Assembly (NCBI GenBank): GCA_047601665.1
Contig: JASGIT010000001.1
Span: 310,001-374,000, forward strand
Source of the DNA: JASGIT01 sp047601665
GTDB lineage: Bacteria; Pseudomonadota; Gammaproteobacteria; Burkholderiales; Burkholderiaceae_C
Direction: 5' to 3'
Length of the DNA stretch: 64,000 bases
The position numbers were made by a program, and so were the translations under genes. This document shows, piece by piece, positions 8,683 through 17,064 of this stretch. Position 1 is the first letter of the stretch; each line of letters opens with the position of its first letter. The notes beneath the pieces were generated by a model. It made no database searches and was not told the origin of the DNA. It saw nothing but the letters and a program-made list of their open reading frames with translations.

Positions 8683-10363
8683 GCAACAAGTCACTGTCGG
8701 CACCGTCGTCGCCGCCTTCCTCGAACAATGCGGCGTGCAGGCCGCGTTCGGGGTCATCTCGATCCACAACATGCCCATCCTCGACGCCTTCGCGCAGCGC
8801 GGCAAGACGCGCTTCGTCATGGCGCGCGGCGAGGCCGGCGCGGGCAACATGGCCGACGCCTATGCCCGCTCCACCTCCAGCCTGGGCGTGTGCATCACCA
8901 GCACCGGCCCGGCGGCGGGCAACATCGCGGGCAGCCTGGTCGAGGCCTATACGGCGGGCACGCCGCTGCTGCACATCACGGGCCAGATCGAGACGCAGTA
9001 CCTGGACCAGAAGCTGTCGTACATCCACGAGGCGCCCGACCAGCTGACCATGCTGGGCGCGGTCTCCAAGGCCGCCTTCCGCGTGCGCAGCGCCGCCACC
9101 TGCCTCTCCACCCTCAAGGCCGCCGTGCAGGCCGCCATGACCGCGCCGACCGGCCCGGTGAGCGTCGAAATCCCCATCGACATCCAGCAAAGCGTGATGG
9201 AGATGCCCGACGACCTGGCCCCGCTGCCCGTGGCCGTGCTGGCCCCGAGCGAAGCCGCTTTGGACGCCTTGGCCGACACGCTGGCCCAGGCCCGCCGCCC
9301 GCTGCTGTGGCTGGGCGGCGGCGCGCGCCATGCCGGCGCCGCCGTGCAGCGGCTGAAGGCGCTGGGCTTCGGCATCGTCAGCACCGGCCAGGGGCGCGGC
9401 ATCGTTCCCGAGGACGACCCGGCCTCGCTCGGCGCCTACAACATCCAGAAGCCCGTGGAGGCCTTCTACCAGCGCTGCGACGCCATGCTGGCCGTGGGCA
9501 CCCGCCTGCGCAGCAACGAGACGCTGAAGTACGAACTGAAGCTGCCGCGCCCCCTGCTGCGCGTGGACGTGGACGCCGCCCAGCAAGGCCGCTGCTATGT
9601 GGATGACGGCTTCGTCTGCGGCGATGCGGCCCTGGTGCTGACGGGCCTGGCCGACCGGCTGGAGGCGCGCGGCTACAAAGCCGGCCCCGAACTGCTGGCC
9701 GACCTGCGCCAGACGCACGACGAGGTGGTCGCCGCCCTGCGCGACGGCCTGGGCCCGTACAGCACGCTGGTGGCTCAGCTGCAGAAGGTGGCGGGCCGCC
9801 ACTTCAACTGGGTGCGCGACGTGACCGTCTCCAACAGCACCTGGGGCAACCGCGAGCTGCGCTTCTTCGCGCCCGACGCGGGCGTGCACGCCACGGGCGG
9901 CGGCATCGGCATGGGGATGCCGATGGCCATCGGCGCGGCGGTGGGCGCGGCCGTCACGCAGTCGGGCCGCAAGACGCTGGGCCTGGCGGGCGACGGCGGC
10001 TTCATCCTGAACCTGGGCGAACTCGCCACGCTGGTGCAGGAGGAGTGCGACTGCCTGATCGTGCTGATGAACGACCAGCGCTACGGCGTGATCCAGAACA
10101 TCCAGGACGCCTCTTACGGCGGCCGCCGCTGCTACGTGGAGCTGCACACGCCGGACTACGCGCAGCTGTGCGCCTCGATCAAGCTGCCGCACGCCCGCGT
10201 GCAAGACCTGGGCACGCTGCCCACGGTGCTGGCCGACGCCTGGGCGCAAAAAGGCCCGTTCCTGCTGGAGATCGACATGCGCGCCATCGGCAGCTTCAAG
10301 ACCGCGTTCTCCGGCCCGCCGGTGAACAAGCTCGACCAGATTCCGGCCGCGCCCGCCGCCTGA
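8675..10363 (+). CDS. Thiamine diphosphate-dependent enzyme (acetolactate synthase/benzoylformate decarboxylase-like)
   Basis: A 562-residue enzyme with the three-domain layout of the acetolactate synthase/decarboxylase superfamily. The cofactor-activating Glu53 lies in MARGEAGAGNMADAYAR, and the ThDP/Mg motif runs from GDGG (about 439) to NDQ (about 466). Such enzymes decarboxylate 2-oxo acids or join or cleave carbon-carbon bonds. No small regulatory subunit is nearby, which argues against branched-chain amino-acid synthesis. An aldehyde dehydrogenase gene two positions downstream suggests decarboxylation to an aldehyde that is then oxidised; this is inference. It overlaps the preceding SDR gene by eight bases. 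Confidence 0.88.
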   Translation: MPKQQVTVGTVVAAFLEQCGVQAAFGVISIHNMPILDAFAQRGKTRFVMARGEAGAGNMADAYARSTSSLGVCITSTGPAAGNIAGSLVEAYTAGTPLLHITGQIETQYLDQKLSYIHEAPDQLTMLGAVSKAAFRVRSAATCLSTLKAAVQAAMTAPTGPVSVEIPIDIQQSVMEMPDDLAPLPVAVLAPSEAALDALADTLAQARRPLLWLGGGARHAGAAVQRLKALGFGIVSTGQGRGIVPEDDPASLGAYNIQKPVEAFYQRCDAMLAVGTRLRSNETLKYELKLPRPLLRVDVDAAQQGRCYVDDGFVCGDAALVLTGLADRLEARGYKAGPELLADLRQTHDEVVAALRDGLGPYSTLVAQLQKVAGRHFNWVRDVTVSNSTWGNRELRFFAPDAGVHATGGGIGMGMPMAIGAAVGAAVTQSGRKTLGLAGDGGFILNLGELATLVQEECDCLIVLMNDQRYGVIQNIQDASYGGRRCYVELHTPDYAQLCASIKLPHARVQDLGTLPTVLADAWAQKGPFLLEIDMRAIGSFKTAFSGPPVNKLDQIPAAPAA

Positions 10364-10383
10364 CAACGCCAGGAAACCACGCC

Positions 10384-11187
10384 ATGACTGTTCGATTCGC
10401 CCTGATCGGCTGCGGCGCCATCGGCACCGCGCTGCTGGAACTGATGCAGGACGATGCGGGCCTGCACACGGCCGCCATCGTGGTGCCGCCCGAATTCGCG
10501 GACGCGGCCCGAGCCGTGGCGCAGCGGCTCGCGCCGCAGGCGCGGGTGCTGTCGGCAGTGCCCGCCGACGGCATCGACCTGGTGGTGGAAGCCGCGGGCC
10601 ACGCCGCCATCGAGCAGCACGTGCTGCCCGCGCTGCAGCGAGGCCTGCCCTGCATCGTGGCCTCGGTGGGCGCGCTGTCGGCCGAAGGGCTGCCCGAGCA
10701 GCTCGAAGCCGCCGCCCGCGCGGGCCGCACGCAGGTGCAGCTGATAGCAGGGGCCATCGGCGCCATCGACGCGCTGGCCGCCGCCCGCATCGGCGGGCTG
10801 GACGTGGTGCGCTACACCGGCCGCAAGCCGCCGCACGCCTGGAAGGGCACGCCCGCCGAACAGGGCCGCGACCTGGACGCGCTCACCGCCGAGACGGTGA
10901 TCTTCGAGGGCTCGGCCCGCGAGGCCACCCGCCTGTACCCCAAGAACGCCAACGTGGCGGGCACCGTCTCCCTGGCCGGGCTGGGGCTGGACAAGACCAC
11001 GGTGCGCCTGATCGCCGACCCCGGCGTGGCCGAGAACGTCCACCAGGTCGAAGCCGAAGGCGCCTTCGGCCGCTTTGAACTGACCATGCGCAACCAGCCG
11101 CTGGCCGCCAATCCCAAGACCTCGGCGCTGACCGTGTACAGCGCGGTGCGGGCGCTGCGCGGCAGGGCGGCGCCGCTGGTGATCTGA
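10384..11187 (+). CDS. Aspartate dehydrogenase family protein (NadX-like)
   Basis: A 267-residue protein with an N-terminal Rossmann motif GCGAIG (residues 9-14) and the C-terminal aspartate dehydrogenase domain (KNANVAGTVSLAGLGLDKT). Characterised members interconvert L-aspartate and iminoaspartate/oxaloacetate with NAD(P)H, sometimes feeding NAD synthesis through nadA and nadC. Neither gene is here; instead it lies between a ThDP enzyme and an aldehyde dehydrogenase, so a catabolic dehydrogenase acting on a related amino or hydroxy acid is more likely. The preceding gene ends 20 bp upstream. I leave the symbol empty because the substrate is uncertain. Confidence 0.85.
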   Translation: MTVRFALIGCGAIGTALLELMQDDAGLHTAAIVVPPEFADAARAVAQRLAPQARVLSAVPADGIDLVVEAAGHAAIEQHVLPALQRGLPCIVASVGALSAEGLPEQLEAAARAGRTQVQLIAGAIGAIDALAAARIGGLDVVRYTGRKPPHAWKGTPAEQGRDLDALTAETVIFEGSAREATRLYPKNANVAGTVSLAGLGLDKTTVRLIADPGVAENVHQVEAEGAFGRFELTMRNQPLAANPKTSALTVYSAVRALRGRAAPLVI

Positions 11188-11189
11188 TT

Positions 11190-11242
11190 CAAAAAAAGGA
11201 GCTGCCAGCGCTCGCCACACAAGCAATTCAGAGCCTTTTGTA
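11190..11242. repeat. Copy 2 of palindromic intergenic repeat
   Basis: This lies in the 122-bp gap between the aspartate dehydrogenase and aldehyde dehydrogenase genes. It contains GGAGCTGCCAGCGCT followed by AAGCAATTCAGAGCCTTTTG, the same flanking words as the other copies, but with a degraded second arm. It is the only copy that lies inside the catabolic cluster between co-directional genes. Confidence 0.5.
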
Positions 11243-11309
11243 TCTGAAACCGGCAACAGACCAGCGCCAGCAGCTCACTTTTCAAGAGCAACCCCAAGAG
11301 GAACCCACG

Positions 11310-12785
11310 ATGTCCGACACCGATCTGCTCCCCATCAACATCGCAGGCGAATGGCGCCTGGGCGGCGGCGACGAATCCGCCACGCTCTACCCCGCCACCG
11401 GCGAAGTGGTGGCGCGCCTGCGCACGCCCAGCAGCCAGGACGTGGAAGAAGCCATCCAGGGCGCCGACCATGCCTTCGCTACCTCCGGCTGGGCGCGCCG
11501 GAAGCCGCACGAGCGCGCCGCCGTGCTGCACCGCGTGGCGCAGCTCATCCGCGAACGCGCCGAGCCGCTCGCGCAGCGCCAGCGGCTGGACAACGGCAAG
11601 CCCATCAACGAAACGCGCGCCCTGGTCGCCAGCGCGGCGGGCACCTTCCAGTACATCGCCGCCGCGTGCGAGACGATGGAAGAAACCCTCACGCCCCCGC
11701 GCGGCGACTTCATGACCATGAGCGTGTACGAGCCCATGGGCGTAGTGGCCGCCATCACGCCGTGGAACTCGCCCATCGCCAGCGAGGCGCAAAAGCTCGC
11801 CCCCGCGCTGGCCGCGGGCAATGCCGTAGTGGTCAAGCCCGCCGAATCCACGCCGCTGATGGCGCTGGAACTGGCAAAAATCTGCGAAGAAGCCGGCGTG
11901 CCCAAGGGCATGGTCAGCGTGCTGCCGGGCCGCGGCTCGGTGATGGGCGACGCGATCACCAAGCACCCGCTGATCAAGCGCGTGTCGTTCACGGGCGGCA
12001 CGTCCACCGGCAAGCACATCGCGCACATCGCGGCCGACAAGATGATGCCCGTGTCGCTCGAACTCGGCGGCAAGTCGGCCACCATGGTGCTGGCCGACGC
12101 CGACCTGGACCACGCGGTGAACGGCGTGCTCTACGGCATCTTCAGCTCGTCGGGCGAATCGTGCATCGCGGGCTCGCGCCTGTTCGTGGCCCGCAGCCTC
12201 TACGCCGAATTCATGGACCGCCTGGCCGCCAAGGCCGCCACGCTGCGCGTGGGCGACCCGGCGGACGAACGCACGCAAATGGGCCCGCTGATCACCGCCA
12301 AGCACCGCGAATCCATCGAAGGCTACGTGGCGCTGGGCCTGTCGGAAGGCGGCCAGCTGCGCACCGGCGGCCACCGGCCCGAGGGCGCGCTGTACGAGCG
12401 CGGCTACTACTACCGCCCCACCATCATCGAAGGCGTGAAGAACGACTGGCAGATCTGCCAGCAGGAGATCTTCGGCCCCGTGCTCGTCGCCATGCCGTTC
12501 GACGACGAGGACGACCTGCTCGCCCAGGCCAACGACAGCGTGTATGCGCTGGCCGCCGGCATCTGGACGCGCGACTACAAGGCCGCCTGGCGCATCGGCC
12601 GCGCCGTGCAGGCGGGCACGGTGTGGATCAACACCTACAAGCAGTTCTCCATCTCCACCCCGTTCGGCGGCTGGCGCGACAGCGGCCTGGGCCGCGAGAA
12701 GGGCCGCATGGGCATCCAGCAGTACATGGAGCAGAAGAGCCTGTACTGGGGCCTGAACGAGTCGCCCCTCGCCTGGGCAAATTAA
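11310..12785 (+). CDS. Aldehyde dehydrogenase (NAD(P)+)
   Basis: A 491-residue member of the ALDH superfamily of standard length. The general base Glu251 lies in LELGGKS and the catalytic Cys285 in GESCIAG; PWNSP and FTGGTSTGK (coenzyme binding) are present. The ATG at 11310 is preceded by AAGAGGA; an upstream TTG in frame at 11238 falls in repeat DNA and is unlikely. It probably oxidises a semialdehyde or aldehyde produced in this pathway, perhaps by the ThDP enzyme or after ring fission. The VOC dioxygenase gene follows 10 bp later. Confidence 0.93.
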   Translation: MSDTDLLPINIAGEWRLGGGDESATLYPATGEVVARLRTPSSQDVEEAIQGADHAFATSGWARRKPHERAAVLHRVAQLIRERAEPLAQRQRLDNGKPINETRALVASAAGTFQYIAAACETMEETLTPPRGDFMTMSVYEPMGVVAAITPWNSPIASEAQKLAPALAAGNAVVVKPAESTPLMALELAKICEEAGVPKGMVSVLPGRGSVMGDAITKHPLIKRVSFTGGTSTGKHIAHIAADKMMPVSLELGGKSATMVLADADLDHAVNGVLYGIFSSSGESCIAGSRLFVARSLYAEFMDRLAAKAATLRVGDPADERTQMGPLITAKHRESIEGYVALGLSEGGQLRTGGHRPEGALYERGYYYRPTIIEGVKNDWQICQQEIFGPVLVAMPFDDEDDLLAQANDSVYALAAGIWTRDYKAAWRIGRAVQAGTVWINTYKQFSISTPFGGWRDSGLGREKGRMGIQQYMEQKSLYWGLNESPLAWAN

Positions 12786-12795
12786 GGACACGACC

Positions 12796-13758
12796 ATGAG
12801 CGTACTGGGCATCGACGAAATCACCTACGGCGTGGACGACCTGCCGGCCTGCCGCCGCTTCTTCACCGACTGGGGCCTGAAGCTGGTGGCCGAAGAGGCC
12901 GACCTGCTCACCTTCGAATCGCTGAACGGCTGCCGCGTGCTGGTGGCCGCCAACACCCGCCCCGGCCTGCCGCCCGCCATCGAGGACGGCCCCACGCTGC
13001 GCGAAGTGGTCTGGGGCGTGGAAAGCGCGGCGGACCTGGCGCTCTACGCCGACCGCATCCGCGCGCTGCCGGGCTTCGTGGAAGGCGATGGCCGCATCGG
13101 CTGCACCGACCCCAACGGCCTGGCCGTGCGCCTGCAGGTCACGCGCAAGCGCGACGTGCAGGTAACCAGCGCCGAATACAACACCTGGGACCGCAAGGGC
13201 CGCATCGACCAGGCCAGCCCGGCCTACGAGCGCGCCACGCCCATCGAGGTGGGCCACGTGGTCTTCTTCGCCAAGGACGTGGCCGCGTGCGAGCGCTTCT
13301 ACGTGGACAACTTCGGCTTCGCCGCGTCCGACCGCTACCCGGGGCGCGGGGCCTTCCTGCGCTGCGCGCCCGACGGCGGACACCACGACATCTTCCTGCT
13401 GCAGCGCCCCACGCGCGACGCGGGCCTGAACCACGTGGCCTTCACCGTGCGCGACATCCACGAGGTGTTCGGCGGCGGAATGCACATCTCCCGCTGCGGC
13501 TGGGACACGCAGCTCGGCCCCGGCCGCCACCCCGTGTCGTCGGCCTACTTCTGGTACTTCAGGAACCCCGCGGGCGGCCTGATCGAGTACTACGCCGACG
13601 AGGACCAGCTCACCGCCGCATGGCAGCCGCGCGACTTCGAGCCCGGCCCCACGGTGTTCGCCGAATGGGCCATCGACGGCGGCCTGGACGGCAACACGCG
13701 CCGCCAGAAGGGCGCGGGCGCGGCCGACGGCAAGTTCCTGACCGACAAGCGCCACTGA
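12796..13758 (+). CDS. VOC-family extradiol-type dioxygenase
   Basis: A 320-residue protein made of two vicinal-oxygen-chelate modules, the layout of type I extradiol (catechol 2,3-type) dioxygenases. The C-terminal module carries a candidate 2-His-1-carboxylate iron site: His in VGHVVFF (about 154), His in LNHVAF (about 213) and Glu in GGLIEYY (about 264). The N-terminal module lacks the His, as in true extradiol enzymes. It probably cleaves a catechol-like ring made by the Rieske oxygenase downstream. Whether the product is a semialdehyde or a keto acid cannot be judged. It sits 10 bp after the ALDH gene. Confidence 0.85.
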   Translation: MSVLGIDEITYGVDDLPACRRFFTDWGLKLVAEEADLLTFESLNGCRVLVAANTRPGLPPAIEDGPTLREVVWGVESAADLALYADRIRALPGFVEGDGRIGCTDPNGLAVRLQVTRKRDVQVTSAEYNTWDRKGRIDQASPAYERATPIEVGHVVFFAKDVAACERFYVDNFGFAASDRYPGRGAFLRCAPDGGHHDIFLLQRPTRDAGLNHVAFTVRDIHEVFGGGMHISRCGWDTQLGPGRHPVSSAYFWYFRNPAGGLIEYYADEDQLTAAWQPRDFEPGPTVFAEWAIDGGLDGNTRRQKGAGAADGKFLTDKRH

Positions 13759-13783
13759 GCCGAAGAGCCAAAGAACCGCCGCC

Positions 13784-14740
13784 ATGCTGCACCGCCGCCT
13801 GTTCACCACCGCCCTGCTGGCCTGCGCCGTGCCCGCCGCACCGGCGCAGGACGGCCCGGTCACCATCGTGGCCCCGTTCCCGCCCGGCGGGCCGGTGGAC
13901 ACGCTGGCGCGCATATTGTCGAACGGCCTCGCCACCCTGCACCGGCAGACCGCCATCGTGGACAACCGCACGGGCGCGAACGGCAACATCGGCATCGATG
14001 CGGTGAAGCGCGCCAGGCCCGACGGGCGCACGCTGCTCGTGGTGCCGCAGGGCAACCTGACCATCAACCCCACGCTGATGCCGCACCTGGGCTACAGCGT
14101 GGAGCGCGACTTCGCGCCCGTGGCCTCGCTGGCACGCACGGCCAACGTGATCGCCGTGAACCCGGCAGTGCCCGCCAAGACCATCGGCGAACTGATCGCG
14201 CTGGCCCGGCGCAAGCCCGGCAGCATCGGCTACGCCACGCCCGGCGTGGGCAGCAGCCTGCACCTGGCGGGCGAACTGTTCAGCCAGCAGGCCGGGGCCG
14301 AATTCCTGCACGTGGCCTACAAGGGCACGCCCCAGGGCCTGACGGACGTGATGGGCGGCGCGGTGCCCATGATCATCGGCAACCTGCCCACGCTGCTGCC
14401 GCACATCCAGAGCGGCAAGCTGCGCGCCCTGGCCGTGACGGACGCGCAGCGCGCGCCTGAACTGCCCCACGTGCCCACGCTGGCCGAGGCGGGCGTGAAG
14501 GGCGTGGCGCTGTCGTCCTGGTACGGCGTGCTGGCCCCCAAGGCCACGCCCGCGCCCGTGCTGGCGCAGCTGCGGCGCGACATCGAACAGATCTTCAACG
14601 CCCCCGCGAACAAGGCGCAGCTGCAGAAGACCGGCCTCGCGGTCTGGATCGTCGAAGGCCCGCAGTTCAGCGAACTGATCCGCCAGGAGACCGCGGCCTG
14701 GGCGCCCGTCATCCGCAGCCGCCACATCGAAGCGCAATAA
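13784..14740 (+). CDS. Bug-family (TctC-like) periplasmic solute-binding protein
   Basis: A 318-residue protein with an N-terminal signal peptide (basic MLHRR, hydrophobic run, cleavage likely after APAQ) and the Bug fold signature (TIVAPFPPGGPVDTLAR, RTGANGNIG). Bug proteins bind carboxylic acids, amides or aromatic acids in the periplasm; many are orphans without TctA/TctB membrane subunits, and none is seen here. A second paralogue follows 27 bp downstream. The protein probably captures the pathway substrate or a related acid and hands it to a permease, possibly the MFS carrier at 19173. Confidence 0.9.
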   Translation: MLHRRLFTTALLACAVPAAPAQDGPVTIVAPFPPGGPVDTLARILSNGLATLHRQTAIVDNRTGANGNIGIDAVKRARPDGRTLLVVPQGNLTINPTLMPHLGYSVERDFAPVASLARTANVIAVNPAVPAKTIGELIALARRKPGSIGYATPGVGSSLHLAGELFSQQAGAEFLHVAYKGTPQGLTDVMGGAVPMIIGNLPTLLPHIQSGKLRALAVTDAQRAPELPHVPTLAEAGVKGVALSSWYGVLAPKATPAPVLAQLRRDIEQIFNAPANKAQLQKTGLAVWIVEGPQFSELIRQETAAWAPVIRSRHIEAQ

Positions 14741-14767
14741 CCCCACCACCCCACGGAGCCCCCCACC

Positions 14768-15763
14768 ATGCACCTCCACCGACGCCGCCTCGCCCTGGCC
14801 GCCGCCCTGCTCGCCGCGACCTGCGGCAGCGCCCTGGCGCAAGGCTATCCGCACAAGCCCATCACCATCGTCGTGGCCTACCCCGCGGGCGGCGACACGG
14901 ACGCCATGGCGCGCCTGTACGCCGAAAAGCTCTCGACGCGCCTGGGCCAGCCCGTGGTGATCGACAACCGCCCCGGCGCCAGCGGCACCATCGGCACGGT
15001 GTACGTGGCCAAGGCCGCGCCGGACGGCTACACGCTGCTGCTCGCGCCCAGTACGTTCTCGATCGCGCAGTACGTGCTCAAGACCTCGCCCAGCACTAGC
15101 TACGACGTGCTGAACGGCCTGGCCCCCATCGTGCAGACCAGCGTGCAGCCGCTGTTCGTGGCGGCCGGGCAAGCCTCGGGCATCAAGGACGTGAAGGGGC
15201 TGATCGACCAGGCCAGGAAGACCGAACTGACCTACGCCAGCCCCGGCAGCGGCTCGCCCATGCACATCCTGGGCGAGATGTTCAACAAGGCCGCGGGCGT
15301 GAAGATCACCCACGTGCCCTACAAGGGCGTGGCCCCGGCGGTGACCGACCTGATCGGCGGCCACGTGCCCACCACCTTCATGACCTGGGGGCCGCTCGCG
15401 CCCTACGTGGGCAAGAACCTGGGCGGTGCCGGCGACGGCAAGATCGTCCCGCTGGCCGTGGCCGACGCGCAGCGCACCCCGCTGGCCCCCAACGTGCCCA
15501 CCCTGGCCGAGGCCGGCATCAAGAACGTGGAAGTCGCCGCCTGGCAGGGCCTGTTCGCGCCCAAGGGCACGCCCGCCGAGGTGGTCAGGCTGCTGAACAC
15601 GCAGCTGAACGACATCCTCAAGATGCCCGACGTGGCCGCCAAGATGGCCGTGTTCGGCGCCCTGCCCGCGGGCGGCGACCCGGCGCGGCTGGACAAGACC
15701 AACGCCGCCGACTACCACCGCTTCGGCAAGCTCATCAAGGACCTGAACATCCAGGCCGACTGA
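14768..15763 (+). CDS. Bug-family (TctC-like) periplasmic solute-binding protein, second copy
   Basis: A 331-residue paralogue of the preceding protein, with a clear signal peptide (MHLHRRRLALAAALLAATC, cleavage near SALAQ) and the family motifs AYPAGGDTDAMAR, RPGASGTIG and HVPYKG. The sequences are clearly diverged from each other, so the pair is not a recent duplication and may bind different ligands. It lies between the first Bug gene and a 73-residue protein gene, both in the same direction. No TctAB genes are in the window. Confidence 0.9.
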   Translation: MHLHRRRLALAAALLAATCGSALAQGYPHKPITIVVAYPAGGDTDAMARLYAEKLSTRLGQPVVIDNRPGASGTIGTVYVAKAAPDGYTLLLAPSTFSIAQYVLKTSPSTSYDVLNGLAPIVQTSVQPLFVAAGQASGIKDVKGLIDQARKTELTYASPGSGSPMHILGEMFNKAAGVKITHVPYKGVAPAVTDLIGGHVPTTFMTWGPLAPYVGKNLGGAGDGKIVPLAVADAQRTPLAPNVPTLAEAGIKNVEVAAWQGLFAPKGTPAEVVRLLNTQLNDILKMPDVAAKMAVFGALPAGGDPARLDKTNAADYHRFGKLIKDLNIQAD

Positions 15764-15789
15764 CATCTTTTTTCGACAAGGAGACCACC

Positions 15790-16011
15790 ATGGCCGTTGA
15801 TCGTTACCTCGAACCGCACCAGGCGCGTCAGCGCCCCGCCACGTTGTTTGAAGACCTGCTGGGCGACGCCATCGAGCGCGCGTTCGGCGAAGGCGTGCAG
15901 ACGCTGCCCGAACTCGTGGCCGCCATCAACCGCAGCGGCCCCGCCGGCGAAAACGGCGAGCCGTGGACGGAGCAGAGCTTCCAGGCGCTGATGGCGCGCC
16001 TGGGCCAGTAA
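15790..16011 (+). CDS. Small 73-aa protein, possible helix-turn-helix fold
   Basis: A 73-residue acidic, soluble protein with a clean ribosome-binding site (AAGGAG, six bases before the ATG) located 27 bp before the Rieske oxygenase gene. The second half (LPELVAAINRSGP, then WTEQSFQALMARLG) resembles the small recombinase-like helix-turn-helix domain annotated in some proteobacteria. It has no Cys and so is not a ferredoxin. Its fixed place before an oxygenase suggests a structural or regulatory partner, but no function is established. The domain assignment is tentative. Confidence 0.65.
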   Translation: MAVDRYLEPHQARQRPATLFEDLLGDAIERAFGEGVQTLPELVAAINRSGPAGENGEPWTEQSFQALMARLGQ

Positions 16012-16038
16012 CAGCACACACAACAGGAGCGCCCCATC

Positions 16039-17064
16039 ATGAACGTACAAACCATTGCGATCGACCCCGTGGATGCCCTGCTGGCCAAGGGCCTGCGCAA
16101 GCTCTGGTATCCGGTCTGCCCGTCGGAATTCGTGGGCACGCAGCCCATCTCGCTGCGCCGCTTCGGCATGAAGATCGCGCTGTGGCGCGACGCCGAGGGC
16201 GCGGTGCACGCGCTCGAAGACCACTGCCCGCACCGTGGCGCGCCGCTGTCGCAGGGCGTGATCCTGGGCGACCGGCTGGCCTGCCCCTACCACGGCGTGG
16301 AGGTGCGCTGCGACGGCACCGTGACCAAGGTGCCCGGCAGCCCCGGCTGCAAGCTCGAAGGCTCGCGCGCGGCGCTGGCCTTTCATGTGCGCGAGGCGCA
16401 TGGCGCGGTCTTCCTCTATGCGAGCGAAAGCAACCTGGACGAGCCGCCGGAGTTCACCCTGCCCGAGGAACTGACCTCGCCCGAGTACTCCAACTTCATC
16501 TGCTATGCCGAGTGGCGCAGCGACTACCGCTACGCGCTCGACAACGTGATGGACCCGATGCACGGCACCTTCCTGCACAAGCAGTCGCACTCCATGGCGG
16601 AGGGCGACAGCAAGGCCACCTTCCAGGTACGCGAGACGGACCACGGCTTCGTGTTCGAGAAGGTGGGCCAGCGCGGCGTGAACTTCGACTGGACCGAATG
16701 GGGCGACACCGGGACGCACTGGATGCGCCTGGAGATTCCCTACCCCAAGACCGGCGGCCCCGGCGGCAACTTCGCCATCATCGGCTGCACCACGCCCATC
16801 AGCCCCGAGCTGTGCGCCGTGTTCTTCTGGCGCTGCCGCAAGGTGGACGGCTGGATGCGCGACACCTGGCGCTTCCTGTACCGCAACCGCCTGGAGGCGC
16901 GCCACTGGGCCGTGCTGGAGCAGGACCGCGTGATGATGGAACAGATGGAACTCGACGCCAACGAGCGCGAGAACCTGTACCAGCACGACATCGGCCTGGT
17001 GCGCCTGCGCCGCCACCTGCGCCGCCTGGCCGAAGACCAGGTCGAGGAAGGCAGCGCAGCATGA
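16039..17064 (+). CDS. Rieske non-haem iron oxygenase, large (alpha) subunit, VanA-like
   Basis: A 341-residue Rieske oxygenase. The [2Fe-2S] cluster ligands are Cys63-x-His65 and Cys82-x2-His85 (CPHRG and CPYHG). The mononuclear iron site shows Asp168, Asp172, His175 and His180 in DNVMDPMHGTFLH. The length and lack of a beta-subunit gene fit the VanA/dicamba-type alpha-only group, which often demethylates or hydroxylates aromatic acids. Its TGA overlaps the ATG of the reductase gene, so the two components are made together. Substrate unknown. Confidence 0.94.
   Translation: MNVQTIAIDPVDALLAKGLRKLWYPVCPSEFVGTQPISLRRFGMKIALWRDAEGAVHALEDHCPHRGAPLSQGVILGDRLACPYHGVEVRCDGTVTKVPGSPGCKLEGSRAALAFHVREAHGAVFLYASESNLDEPPEFTLPEELTSPEYSNFICYAEWRSDYRYALDNVMDPMHGTFLHKQSHSMAEGDSKATFQVRETDHGFVFEKVGQRGVNFDWTEWGDTGTHWMRLEIPYPKTGGPGGNFAIIGCTTPISPELCAVFFWRCRKVDGWMRDTWRFLYRNRLEARHWAVLEQDRVMMEQMELDANERENLYQHDIGLVRLRRHLRRLAEDQVEEGSAA

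Noticed and set aside
8675..10363. Acetolactate synthase (ilvB) of branched-chain amino-acid synthesis
   Set aside because: No ilvN or ilvC nearby, and the gene is embedded in a catabolic operon; only superfamily motifs are shared.
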